Below, one piece after another: positions 18,596 to 28,580 of a stretch of DNA of 64,000 bases. Numbering within the stretch: position 1 is the stretch's first letter; every line of letters starts with the position of its first letter. Source of the DNA: CAVVPY01 sp963750295 (lineage in GTDB: Bacteria; Actinomycetota; Actinomycetes; Mycobacteriales; Jatrophihabitantaceae); NCBI GenBank assembly GCA_963750295.1, contig CAVVPY010000001.1, forward strand, positions 1,364,001-1,428,000, read 5' to 3'. The notes beneath the pieces were generated by a model. The model saw only the letters and a list, made by a program, of their open reading frames with translations, did no database searches and had not been told where the DNA came from. The position numbers and the translations under genes were made by a program.

Positions 18596-21055
18596 ATGAC
18601 CGCCGTCGAGGACCGCCCGGCCGCCGAGATCGGCCAGTCGCGCGCGCCGCAAGGAAGACCACCACCTGATCACCGGTCGCACCACGTGGACCGACAACAT
18701 GACGCTGCCCGGCATGGTGCATCTGGCGATCCTGCGCAGCCCGATGGCGCACGCGAAGATCACCTCGATCGACACCGACGAGGCCAAGACCCGTCCGGGC
18801 GTGCTCGCGGTGTTCACCGGCCAGGACTTCGCCGAGACCCAGGGCAACCTGCCGTGCGCCTGGCCGGTCACGCCCGACATGGTCAACCCCGGCGCCCCGA
18901 GCCTGGCCGTCGACCCAGGTCAACCACGCCGGTGAGGCCGTCGCCGTCATCGCCGCACGCACCAAGGTCGAGGCACAGGACGCGCTCGAGGGCATCGACG
19001 TCGAGTACGAGGTGCTGCCGGCCGTGCTGAACATGGAGCAAGCGGTCGCCGACGGCGCCGACCTCGTGCACCCGAACACCACGTCGAACAGGTCCTACAC
19101 CTGGGTCTTCGAGTCCGGAGCCGCCGGCACCGGCCAGCCGATCGACGATGCGCTCGACCGGCGCCGAGGTCACGGTCAAGCGGAGGTTCATCCAGCAGCG
19201 GCTCATCCCGTCGTTCATGGAGCCGCGTTCGACGGTCGTGCAGCCCAGCAAGGACGGCGTGACCGTCTGGTCGGCGACCCAGATCCCGCACATCCTGCGG
19301 ACGATGCTCGCGCTCACGCTCGGCATCGAGGAGCAGAAGGTGCGCGTCATCGCGCCGGACGTCGGCGGCGGGTTCGGCGGGAAGATCCCGGTCACGCCCG
19401 AGGAGGTGATCACGACGCTGGTTGCGCGCAAGCTGGGCAAGCCGGCCAAGTTCACCGAGTCGCGGTCCGAGTCGCTGATGTCGGCCCACCACGGCCGCGA
19501 CCAGATCCAGGACATCACGATCACGGCGAAGAGGGACGGCACGGTCACCGGCCTCGACGTCCACCTGTTCGCCGACATGGGCGCGTACCTGCGCCTCGTC
19601 GGGCCTGGCGTGCCGATTCTCGGTGCGTTCATGTTCAACTCGATCTACAAGTTCGCCGCCTACCGCTTCGTCTGCGAGGGCGTCTTCACCACCAAGACCC
19701 CGACCGACGCCTACCGCGGCGCCGGCCGGCCCGAGGCGACGTTCGCGATCGAGCGGATCATGGACGAGCTCGCCGTCGAGCTCGACATGGACCCGATGGA
19801 ATTGCGCCGCAAGAACTGGATCAAGCACGAGGAGTTCCCGTTCACCACGGTCTGCGGGCTCACCTACGACAGCGGCAACTACGAGGCCGCGACCGAGAAG
19901 GCGCTGGCACTGATGGGGTGGGACGAGCTGCGCGCGCGAGCAGAAGGAGCGGCGCGACTCGAAGGACCCGGTCCAGCTCGGCCTCGGCATCTCGACCTTC
20001 ACCGAGATGTGCGGGCTGGCACCGTCGCGAGTGCTCGGGTCGCTCGCCTACGGCGCCGGCGGTTGGGAGAACGCGTCGATCCGGATGCTCGCGACCGGCA
20101 AGGTCGAGGTCGTCACCGGCTCGAGCGCGCACGGGCAGGGTCACGAGACCGCGTTCGCGCAGATCGTCGCCGACCAGCTCGGTGTCCCGTGGGAGGACGT
20201 CGAAGTCATTCACGGCGACACCCAGTCCTCGCCGAAGGGCCTGGACACCTACGGGTCGCGCTCGCTCGCCGTCGGCGGCATCGCCATCGTCAAGGCGGCC
20301 GACAAGGTGATCGCGAAGGCCAAGACGATCGCCGCGCACCTGCTCGAGGCGAACGAGGACGACCTCGAGTTCGACAAGGGAGCGTTCTCGGTCAAGGGCT
20401 CGCCGGGCTCGTCGGTCAGCATCGGCGAAGTCGCGTTCGCGACGTTCTTGGCGCACAACCTGCCCGACGGCGTCGAACCGTCGCTGGACTCGGACGCCAC
20501 CTACGACCCGGAGAACTTCTCCTTCCCGCACGGCACGCATCTGTGCGCCGTCGAGATCGACACCGAGACCGGGTTCACCAAGATCCGCAAGTACGTCTGC
20601 GTCGACGACGTCGGCACGCCGATCAACCCGCTGATCATCGAGGGCCAGGTGCACGGCGGACTCGCACAGGGCATCGCGCAGGCGATGTTCGAGGAAGCCG
20701 TGTACGACGACGCCGGCAACCTGACCACCGGCACGTTCGTCGACTACACGCTGCCGTCGGCGGCCGACCTGCCCTCGTTCACCACCGACCGGACCGAGAC
20801 GGCGTCGACGACGAACCCGCTCGGGGTCAAGGGCGTCGGCGAGGCCGGGACGATCGCGTCCACGCCGGCCGTCGATCAACGCCGTCGTCGACGCGCTGCG
20901 CCAGTACGGCGTCAACGACATCCAGATGCCGGCCACCCCGGAGCGGGTCTGGCGGGCGATCCACGAGGGCAGCGAGAAGTCCGACCGCGCCACAGCGAGG
21001 GACCACCGCCTACGGCGGCGCCAGTACCAGCACCTCGGACGGAGGCTCGTCATGA
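18596..21055 (+). CDS. coxL: Form II CO dehydrogenase-like large subunit (Mo hydroxylase), frame breaks
   Basis: Molybdopterin-binding large subunit of the xanthine oxidase family. Visible blocks: HLITGRTTWTDNMTLPGMVH, HAGEAVAVIAARTKVEAQDA, RVIAPDVGGGFGGKIPVTPE, TPTDAYRGAGRPEATFAIER, then SSAHGQGHETAFAQIVADQL and TNPLGVKGVGEAGTIAS with the catalytic Glu. AYRGAGR is the form II signature; the Cys of the form I motif AYxCSFR, which bridges Cu to Mo, is absent. So CO oxidation is uncertain and another aldehyde or heteroaromatic substrate is possible. Frame switches near 18645, 18915, 19150, 19935 and 20870. The stop overlaps coxM as ATGA. Confidence 0.9.
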
Positions 21056-21917
21056 TCCCGGCGGCGTTCGAGTACGCACGGCCATCCTCGGTGGCCGAGG
21101 CCGTGTCGGCCATCGGCGCAGGCCGGTGAGGACGGCAAGGTCCTCGCCGGCGGCCAGTCGCTGATCCCGGTGCTGCGGCTGCGGCTGGCCTACCCGAGCA
21201 CGGTCGTCGACCTCGGCCGGGTTGCCGAACTGCGCGGTGTGACGCGACGACGGCGACGCGATCGTCATCGGCGCGATGACCACGCACCACGACGTGATCC
21301 GCGACGCGCTCGTCCAGCAGCACGCACCGCTGATCGCCCAGGCGACGCAGACGGTGGCCGATCCGCAGGTGCGGCACCGCGGCACGTTCGGCGGTGCGCT
21401 CGCGCACGCCGATCCGGCCGGTGATCTCGGTGCCGTCGCGCTCGCGCTCGACGCCGAGTTCGTCGCCACCGGGCCGTCCGGCGAGCGGCCGGATAGCCGC
21501 GGCCGACTTCTTCCTGGACTACCTCACCACGGCGCTCTCGCCGGACGAGATCCTCACGGCGATCCGGGTACCGAAGCTCGGTGACGGCTGGTCCTCGCAC
21601 TACGAGAAGTTCAACCGCGTCGCGCAGGCGTGGTCGATCGTCGCCGTGGCAGCAGCTGGTGAAGCGGTCGAACGGGTCGATCGCCGAAGCCCGGATCGGC
21701 CTGACCAACATGGGCTCGACCCCGCTGCGTGCCGTCGGCCGTCGAGTCGGCCCTCGCCGGTGCGGACGCGTCCGCGGAGGCGATCGGCGCCGCCGCCGAA
21801 CACGCCGCCGAGGGCACGAGTGCCGCGCCGAACGACCTGTCCGGCCAGGCCGACTACCGTGAGCACCTCGCGCGCGTGCTGACCAGGCGCGCCGTCCTCA
21901 CCGCGGCAGGAGTCTGA
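21052..21917 (+). CDS. coxM: CO dehydrogenase-type medium subunit, FAD-binding, frame breaks
   Basis: FAD-binding subunit that passes electrons from the Fe-S clusters to the acceptor. FAD motif 1 is KVLAGGQSLIPVLRLRLAYP and motif 2 is QTVADPQVRHRGTFGGALAHAD (the TxGG type). Further conserved parts: DEILTAIRVPKLGDGWSSHY, FNRVAQAWSIVAVAAA, ARIGLTNMGSTPLRAV and YREHLARVLTRRAV at the C-terminus. Six frame switches lie at about 21125, 21240, 21490, 21665, 21735 and nearby. The ATG overlaps the coxL stop. Length (about 288 residues when repaired) is normal. Confidence 0.87.
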
Positions 21918-21922
21918 ATCCC

Positions 21923-22720
21923 GTGCAGCTCGAGCATTCCTTCACCGTCCCGGTCGGCGTCGACGATGCGTGGGCCGTCCTGCTCGACATCGAGCGCATC
22001 GCCCCGTGCATGCCCGGCGCCGCGATCGACAGCGTCGACGGCGACGACTTCACCGGGACGGTGAAGGTCAAGCTCGGACCGATCAGCCTCACCTACAAGG
22101 GCAAGGCCAGCTTCATCGAGAAGGACGTGACTGCGCACCGCGCGGTCATCAACGCCCAGGGCCGCGACTCACGCGGCGACGGGCACAGCGGCGGCGAAGG
22201 TCACCGCGACCCTGACCGAGGACGGCGACTCGACGAACGTCCTGGTCACGACCGATCTGGACATCACCGGCAAGCCGGCCCAGTTCGGCCGTGGCGTCAT
22301 GGTCGACGTCGGCAACAAGCTGATCGGTCAGTTCGCCGATTGCCTCGCCGGCAAGCTCGCCGGCGGGGGCGAACCGGCTGCGCCGGCAGGTGCTCCCGAG
22401 ACCGCACCGACCGAGACCGCACCGATCGACACCGCCACGGCCGACACGGCACCGGCCAAGAAGGCAGCGGCCAAGAAGGCAGCGGCCAAGAAGGCCGCTG
22501 CGAAGAAGGTCGCACCCGCCGCCGCTGCCGCCACACGCGCCGCCGCACCGCATCGGCATCGGCATCGGCATCGGCATCGGCGCAACGGTCGGCGCCCCGC
22601 GAGGTCGAGCCGATCGACCTGCTCGAATCGGCCGGGCCGGCGGTCGCGAAGCGGCTCGCGCCGGTCATCGGCGGCGTGCTGCTGTTGCTGATCATCATCC
22701 GCTTGCTCAGGCGCCGCTGA
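21923..22720 (+). CDS. coxG: CoxG-like SRPBCC protein with Ala/Lys linker and C-terminal membrane anchor
   Basis: N-terminal CoxG/SRPBCC domain (MQLEHSFTVPVGVDDAWAVL, then MPGAAIDSVDGDDFTGTVKV). CoxG is thought to recruit CO dehydrogenase to the membrane. The second half of the domain (TATLTEDGDSTNVLVTTDLD, GRGVMVDVGNKLIGQFADC) lies in another frame, and the C-terminus returns to the first frame, so two indels (near 22170 and 22550) compensate. After the domain come Ala/Pro/Thr repeats, AKKAA repeats, Ala-Ser repeats and a hydrophobic segment VIGGVLLLLIIIRLLRRR. The anchor and basic linker fit a membrane-docking role. Start is GTG at 21923, 5 bp after coxM. Confidence 0.82.
   Translation: MQLEHSFTVPVGVDDAWAVLLDIERIAPCMPGAAIDSVDGDDFTGTVKVKLGPISLTYKGKASFIEKDVTAHRAVINAQGRDSRGDGHSGGEGHRDPDRGRRLDERPGHDRSGHHRQAGPVRPWRHGRRRQQADRSVRRLPRRQARRRGRTGCAGRCSRDRTDRDRTDRHRHGRHGTGQEGSGQEGSGQEGRCEEGRTRRRCRHTRRRTASASASASASAQRSAPREVEPIDLLESAGPAVAKRLAPVIGGVLLLLIIIRLLRRR
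22551..22580 (+). repeat. coxG: Five tandem copies of the hexamer CATCGG
   Basis: Exact 6-bp tandem repeat inside the linker-coding part of coxG. In the frame that reaches the membrane anchor it encodes an Ala-Ser run, a flexible linker. Such repeats can change copy number by slippage without breaking the frame, altering linker length. Confidence 0.8.
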
Positions 22721-22721
22721 C

Positions 22722-23520
22722 TCACCGCCCGGCCACCTGCGCACCGAACCAGCTCACGATCTCCTCCCCGGCGAGCAGGCCGGTGGCACCTGTCCGCACC
22801 ACGCCTGGCGCGGACCAGCCCTGCTCCCAGAGCTCGCCGTGCCGCGGATGGATCGCGGCGTCCGCGGCCAGCAGCAGGTCGACGTCGAGGATCGAATCGC
22901 CGGCAGCCACGACGGTGTCGGTGCCGGCTCGCTGCGCCACCTCGACCACCGCCGCGCTCTTGGTCAGTTCGACCGGCACCCAGTAGAGCTTGTGGCCCTG
23001 CAACGACGTGCACCAGCCGCGCTCGGCGGCCCACCCCGACACGTCCGCGACGAAGCCGGACGGCAGCCGGTGCGGGTGCACGACCGCGTAGCAGAACAGG
23101 TCCGCGGCATTGCGCAGCTTGGCGGTGAACTCGGGCCGGCACAGATGGCCGACGTGGTCCCACACCGCCGTGCAGCGGAAAGGCGCCGGCGAGTGCGGCG
23201 GCGACCTGCTGGCTCCAGCCGCGGTCGGGTTGGCCGTCGACCAGCAGCACGCCCCCGTTCGCGGTGACCGCCTAGCGCGGCGGCGGCCCTGGCAGCATCA
23301 CCCGCCGGTACTGGGCGAGGATGCGCGTCGTCACCGGGACGAAGACCTCCGTGCGGGCGAGCAGGGCGAGTTCGCCGGCAGCGCGGGCGGTCATGAACGA
23401 CGCCTGCTTGCCGTCATGGATCTCGGCACACACGCTCGCCACGTCGTCGGGACCGAGGCGCCGGGCCTTGCGCGAGTAGATGAGCGTCCGATCGAGATCG
23501 GAGGCCACGAGCACGCTCAC
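22722..23520 (-). CDS. HAD-superfamily phosphatase of the Ter biosynthetic module, frame breaks
   Basis: Cof-type HAD hydrolase. Motif I SDLDRTLIYSRKARRLG with D8 as nucleophile, motif II region ASFMTARAAGELALLAR, cap region DHVGHLCRPEFTAKLRNAAD, motif III Lys in LYWVPVELTKSAAVVEVA, motif IV AAGDSILDVDLLLAAD. Frame switches near 23280 (ITxxxQYRRVMLPG to VLLVDGQPDRGWSQQ) and 23170. The GTG start at 23520 overlaps the StiP stop as GTGA. It is the last of four genes (aldolase, PRTase/TRSP, StiP, HAD) known from comparative genomics of Ter systems as a predicted pathway for a nucleoside-like metabolite; the HAD would remove a phosphate. Confidence 0.85.
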
Positions 23521-24681
23521 CGGGCCGCCCGGCCGTCCGCGCCCGTCGCGCCGCGGGTGTAGCGCGGGATGGATCAGCCCGACGCAGCTGTACGCCAGGC
23601 CCGGCAACCGTCTCGACCTCGACCCCACGCTGCTGCGCGAGCAGCAGCACGTGTCGCAGTTCGGCCTCGGCGCCCGGGCGCACGAGCACTCGCCAGGGAA
23701 CGCGCCGCAGCAGCACCCGGGTCGTCTCGCCGACGCCGGGCTTGACCAGGTTGACGTCTCCGATGCCGTATTCGGCGGTGATCGCCTCGACGGCAGCCCA
23801 CCCCGCCCAGGTCGGCGTGCGGTCGCTGTCGCGCACCGCCGGCCAGTCGCGCGCGACGTCGGCCCGGACCTCGGCGAAGTGGGCGGCGATCGCGTCGAGG
23901 AACAGCCCGGACACGTCCGACGGGGCGAGATCGCTTGTAGAACTTCGCCCCGTGGTACTGGCCGGGTGCGAGCAGCCGGTCGTTCAGCACGGTGCGCGAG
24001 ACCAGTCCCGACACCGTCGAGTTCAGGCACGCGGACGGGATGAGGTAGTCCGCGCGGGTACCGAAGGTCGTCACGCACGAACCGGTGTCGGCAAGCACGG
24101 CCAGGTCAGGGACGAACCGGTCACCTGCCGCGGCCGCGAGCTCGCGCGCGATGGCGCCCTTGCCCGTCCAGCCGTCCACGAACTGCACCACGGCCGGATC
24201 GTGCCGCGAAGCCAGCCGGTCGAGCGCACGCTGATCGATGCCGCGACCGCGGACGATGCTCAGCGCGTAGTGCGGCACGTCCAGGCCGTGTGCGAACGCT
24301 GCCCAGCGGCGCATCAGCACGCCGATCGGTGTTCCCGCCCGCGCCAAGCGACGCGAGCACGACGTCGGGGCCGCGCGCATCGAGAACCAGTTCGCTGACG
24401 ATGCCGACGGCGTGCGCGATCCGCCGCGCCGAGACCTCCAGCGCGGCGGTGAACAGTTGCTGGTACTCGGCAGTCGGTTGGTACTCGATCGGTAGCGACT
24501 CGGCGTAGTGCGCGCCGCCGGATTGGATCGCCTCCTCACGCTCCTCGGTCGGCGCCTCGAGCGGGACGTCGGACAGGTCGGTGAGCAGCCAGCCGACCTC
24601 GTCGGGGGCGTAGCTGCCGAACTCGGGCCCGCGCAGCACCGGCGGCAGCGGTCGATGGGCCGGCAGCACCACGAGGTGCAC
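23517..24681 (-). CDS. StiP-family protein with C-terminal PELOTA domain, frame breaks
   Basis: Begins EFGSYAPDEVGWLLTDLSDV and continues REEAIQSGGAHYAESLPIEY, the StiP (PF11202) signature; then GTPIGVLMRRWAAFAHGLDV, SIVRGRGIDQRALDRLASR, VDGWTGKGAIARELA, SACLNSTVSGLVSRTVLN and GQYHGAKFYK. The C-terminus VNLVKPGVGETTRVLLRRVP is the PELOTA-type RNA-binding domain. The family was once called a cysteine protease but has a phosphoribosyltransferase-like fold, which suits base or ribose chemistry. Frame switches near 24340, 23935, 23610 and 23560. A GTG at 24681 is an in-frame start, but the upstream TRSP sequence leads into this frame, so the boundary is uncertain. Confidence 0.85.
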
Positions 24682-25832
24682 GCGGGCACAGACGCGCGCA
24701 GGGCCGCGACGAGCCCGGAGTGCAGCGCCGGCGTGTCGGCCACGTCGTCGATCACCAGGACGATGTCGCTGAAGCCGCGCCCCGCGACGTTGTAGGCGAA
24801 CCGGTCACCGGCTGCGTCCGAGGCAGGGAACACCAGCCGTGACCGGATCGGATAGCCAGGAACGTCAATCGCCACCACGGGTGAGCGGGTCGTGGTCGAG
24901 ATGACACGGCATCGCGGCAGATGCTCGGCGATCAGCAGCGGTGCGTACATCAGCTCCTCGGTGCCGAGCACGAGAACCCGGTCGCCGGTCGGGTCGATGC
25001 GTGCGGCCACGTCGGCGGCCGCCTGCCGCAGGGCCACGACGTCTCGCGCGGCCGAAGCCGTGCCGGCCGCCCTCACGGACGTGCGCCGGGCCACGGGTCC
25101 GCGATCCGCACCACGTCGGCCGGCGTGCGCACCGGGAACTCGGGGTCGGTCGCGCCGGCGACGAGGGCCGCGGCACGGGACGGGAAGTCGGCCGGCCACC
25201 GGACCGTCCCGCTCGCCAGGGCGACGACCTCGATCGGGACGCCGAGTGAGCGGGCCGCGTCCTCGGTGCGTGCCCGGTCGGCCTCCGAACGGACGTCGGC
25301 GAGGGCAGCGATCACGTACGGACTCGTGCGGGCGAAGCCGATGCAACTCGGCGATGGTCGTTGAGCGCGGTCGCACCGGTCGACAGCTCGTCGTCCACCA
25401 GCACGACGGCGCCGGGATTGCGCAGCAGCGTCTGGGTCCTCGGGCAGGAGCAGGTGGCCGGTCGCGTGACTGTGCACTTCCTCGAAGCGTGCCGGCGGGT
25501 TCCAGTCCCGGCGACCGCGCGCCGCGTCGAGTGCAGGTAGTCCGCGCCCAGGGCCTCGGCGACGCAGTGGCCCAACCCGGTGGCCGTCTCGGCGTACCCG
25601 AGCACCAGCCCGGCCGGCTGGGCCAGGTGTTCGGCACCGCGCGGCCGAGGCGCAGTCCGCTCCGGTGCACGACGTGGGGGTCGGTGGGGAGGTGTTTGCC
25701 GAGCAGCGTCGACACGAGCAGGTGCGCACGTTTCGGGTTGCGGCGCAGCGCCAGCTCGACCAGCTCCCCGGCCGGGCCGTCGACGCTGACCCCGAACTGC
25801 TCGGCCACCCAGCCTGCAGCTCGCTCACTCAT
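24682..25832 (-). CDS. Phosphoribosyltransferase-TRSP protein of the Ter module, frame breaks
   Basis: N-terminal PRTase domain: LVSTLLGKHLPTDPHVVHRS, VLGYAETATGLGHCVAEALG, and the PRPP-binding loop AVVLVDDELSTGATALN, then VIAALADVRSEADRARTEDA. The C-terminal TRSP domain holds RVLVLGTEELMYAPLLIAEH, its name-giving ISTTTRSPVVAIDVPGYPIR and DIVLVIDDVADTPALHSGLV. A stop at 25073 with a GTGA overlap could split it into two genes, but PRTase_2 and TRSP are normally one chain, and one inserted base would join them. Other switches at 25600, 25540, 25430 and 25350. The C-terminus may run into StiP. The ATG at 25832 overlaps the aldolase end. Confidence 0.83.
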
Positions 25833-26997
25833 GGGATGCAGGCTCGCACCGAGCAGGTCGACGAACGTCACGCCCTCGCGCGCCACACCGAACACCCGGG
25901 CTCGCAGTTCGGTGCGGCGTGCCCATGCGGTGTGCGGCTTGCTCTCGTTCATCTTGTTGCGATACGCCGACTTGGCGACCCCGCCGCCGGACGAGGTGTG
26001 CGAGGATGTCGTTGGCGTCGAGGAATTCCTCGTGCGAGACGACCGACAGCGCGTGCACCGCGCGGCACGTGCGTCGGGTGGATGACGCTCTTGCCGGTGA
26101 GCCCGTTCGCGCGGTCGAGGGTGACCTCGCGGATCAGCCCGTCGAGGTCGGCCGCGATCAGTTCGGCGCGCAACTTGCGCTCGTCGTGACTTGATGGAAC
26201 GGTGTCTCGCGCAGCAGCGGCTTGAACATCCGCTCGCTGCCCGAGAAGTACTCCCAGACCGGGCCGGTGACGATGAAGCCGCCGTCCGCGCGGCCGAAGA
26301 CGTTGACGACATCGCTGATGACGTCGCGGACCAGGCCGACGTCGTAGACGGTGTGGTCACGCGAGCGGCGCAGGCCGTACGCGGCCGACATGTCCGTCGC
26401 CCCGATGCGTACCGCGAGGACGTGCTCGCGGTGCTTGTCGAGCAGGCGGCGGACCGCGACGAGGGTCTCGGCGCGGGTCTCGCGTGTAGATCGCCTCGCG
26501 GCGACTCGATCACCGGCATGGCGAGCAACGTGCGGCCGGTGTGCGCACTCGCGGCCACGATCTCGTCCAGGTAGGACGACGCCGATGTCCTCGGCGAACT
26601 TCGGCAGCACGAAACCGGTGAGGACGTGCGCCGCGTCGCCGAGACCGTCCACGATGCAGCGGGATCTGCTCCGGTGCGCGGACCCGGACGAACAGCAGCG
26701 GACCGTCCAGCCCGCGCGCAGCGTAGCGCGCGTAACTGATCGAGCGACGTTGCACTCGGCATCGCCGACGTCGGCGTCGGCGATCGAGTCCTCGAGGCAG
26801 AGCACCATGCTCGTAACACCCCGTGCGGCCCGGCGCTCGATGTCGTCGGCGAGCCGTGGCCGGGTCGCGGGGCTGTACAGGGTAGCGCCGAGCGCGACCC
26901 CGAGCAGTCCGGGGTCGGCATCGGCGTCGAACGGCTCGGGCGCGCGGTGGAACAGCCGCTCGCGCTCGGCTGGGTCGAGGAAGTCGTAGTGGCGCAT
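25829..26997 (-). CDS. HpcH/HpaI aldolase / citrate-lyase-beta-like protein of the Ter module, frame breaks
   Basis: CitE/HpcH TIM-barrel aldolase. Start MRHYDFLDPAERERLFHRAP is typical of the Ter-linked subgroup. Barrel elements: VTSMVLCLEDSIADADVGDA (metal Glu/Asp), LTGFVLPKFAED, TLLAMPVIESPRGD, VLAVRIGATDMSAAYGLRRS, GGFIVTGPVWEYFSG, LTGKSVIHPTH, then VVSHEEFLDANDILAHL and the subgroup-specific SKPHTAWARRTELRARVFGV. At least six frame switches, mostly single-base. The exact C-terminus near 25829 is uncertain. It probably makes or cleaves the acidic side group of the proposed metabolite. First gene of the four-gene unit, divergent from the double-TerD genes. Confidence 0.85.
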
Positions 26998-27050
26998 CGT
27001 CAACCATGCTTGCACGCCCGGATGGGCGCCGTCTCTGGCACGATCCACGC

Positions 27051-28580
27051 ATGACGCAGATGGCCAAAGGTGGAAACCTCGCGTTAACCTCGCCGATGGT
27101 CCGTGCTGTGCTGTTCTGGTCCGGCGGCGACGGAGTGCCGGACGTGGACGCGTCGGCACTGTTGCTGGGCAGCGACGGCCGGGTCGAGTCCGACGACGAC
27201 TTCGTCTTCTACAACCAGCCCACGCATGCGTCCCGGGCGGTGCAGCACGCTGGCAAGTCCGTCGACGCCCACAGCTACGACGTGCTCGACATCAACCTGG
27301 CCGGGCTTCCGGCATCGGTCGAGCGGGTCGCGCTCGCGGCGTCCGCGGACGGCGGCAGCTTCGGCCAGGTGCCCGACCTGCGGCTGGTGCTCACGTCCCT
27401 GGTGGACGGCACGGCGCTGGCCGAGTTCGCGATGACGGCGACCGACGAGACGGCCTTCGTGTGCGGCGAGTTGTACCGGCGCGACGGTGGCTGGAAATTC
27501 CGCGCTGTCGGGCAGGGCTACTCGTCCGGACTTGCCGGCCTGGCCACCGATTTCGGGATCGACGTGGGCACGGACGGCGCGGATCTCGACCAGGCACCCG
27601 AACCGGAGGCCGAACCCGCCCCCGAGCCGTCCGGTCCAATCCTGCCGCCCTCGTCGTTCGGAGCGCCCTCGCCAGCAGCGCCCTCGCCAGCAGCGTCGCT
27701 GCCGGCAGTACAGGCCGCACCGCCGGTCGACCTGCCACCGCCGACACTGACCCCGCCCACGATTGCGCCGCCACCCGCGCCGGTCGTCGACCCCGTCCCC
27801 GAACCGCCACCGCCATCGCTGCCGCAGCCGCTCCCGGAGCCGGTCCTCGTCCCGTCCCCACCGCCACCCATGCCGCCTGCCCCCCTCGCGCCTCCCGCGG
27901 ACTGGAGTTCACCCCCGCCCCCACCACCGCCGCCGTTCGTCGCAGCAACTGCGGTGCCACCGCAGCCAACGGCAGGGCCGGCTCCCGCGACGGCGCAGGT
28001 CGCGACGCTGGACAACGGGCCGATCACCCTGCGCCGCGACGAGCGAGTCACGCTGTCCAGCGCTGCGACCGGACCGCTCACCCGGGTGGTGCTGAACCTC
28101 GCCTGGCAACCCGCGCCGGGACGCGGCACCGTCGACCTCGATGCTTCGGTCATCGCGTTCGACGAGCAGGGCAAGAAGCTCGAGATCGTCTGGTACCAGC
28201 ACCAGAACGAGTTCCAGGGCGCGCTTCAGCACACCGGCGACAGCCGCACCGGCTCGGCCGACGGCGACTCCGAGCGGGTCCTGATCGACCTCGCCCGGCT
28301 ACCCCACCAGGTCGCCGCACTCGTGTGCACGATCAACTCGTTCAAGGGCCAGACGTTCACCGATCTGGCCTACGCGATGTGCGTGCTGACCGATGACGTC
28401 GGCCGCGAGGTCGTCCGCTACGACTTGACCGACACGCAGCCGAGCACGGCGGTGCTGATGGCGGTCATCCGCCGGGTCGGGCCAGGCGTATGGGGCATGC
28501 GCGCGATCGGCGAGTACCACGACTGCCGCACCGTGAAGAAGCTCGTCGGCCCGGCGGCCAGGCAGGTCGGCCGCTACTGA
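27051..28580 (+). CDS. Double TerD protein with long proline-rich linker
   Basis: 509 residues, intact. TerD domain 1 (about 1-170): KGGNLALTSP, VPDVDASALLLGSDGRVESD, FVFYNQPTHASRAVQHAGKS, ETAFVCGELYRRDGGWKFRA, GYSSGLAGLATDFGI. A Pro/Ala-rich linker of about 150 residues follows with several polyproline runs. TerD-like domain 2 (about 320-509): LTRVVLNLAWQPAPGRGTVD, LDASVIAFDEQGKKLEIVWY, LQHTGDSRTGSADGDSERVL. TerD domains bind Ca2+ through Asp-rich loops and are thought to assemble at the membrane under stress. Domain 2 keeps the LDASxIxFD and GDxxTG loops. The stop overlaps the next ATG (TGATG), so both are co-translated. Cytoplasmic; no signal peptide. Confidence 0.9.
   Translation: MTQMAKGGNLALTSPMVRAVLFWSGGDGVPDVDASALLLGSDGRVESDDDFVFYNQPTHASRAVQHAGKSVDAHSYDVLDINLAGLPASVERVALAASADGGSFGQVPDLRLVLTSLVDGTALAEFAMTATDETAFVCGELYRRDGGWKFRAVGQGYSSGLAGLATDFGIDVGTDGADLDQAPEPEAEPAPEPSGPILPPSSFGAPSPAAPSPAASLPAVQAAPPVDLPPPTLTPPTIAPPPAPVVDPVPEPPPPSLPQPLPEPVLVPSPPPPMPPAPLAPPADWSSPPPPPPPPFVAATAVPPQPTAGPAPATAQVATLDNGPITLRRDERVTLSSAATGPLTRVVLNLAWQPAPGRGTVDLDASVIAFDEQGKKLEIVWYQHQNEFQGALQHTGDSRTGSADGDSERVLIDLARLPHQVAALVCTINSFKGQTFTDLAYAMCVLTDDVGREVVRYDLTDTQPSTAVLMAVIRRVGPGVWGMRAIGEYHDCRTVKKLVGPAARQVGRY

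Noticed and set aside
22551..22580. Hexamer repeat as a transcription-factor operator
   Set aside because: It lies within coxG coding sequence and encodes an Ala-Ser linker in the frame that leads to the C-terminal anchor.
23574..26921. 1115-codon open frame on the minus strand
   Set aside because: It passes in and out of the correct frame of four real genes because of frame errors. Only pieces are homologous; the full chain is not a real protein.
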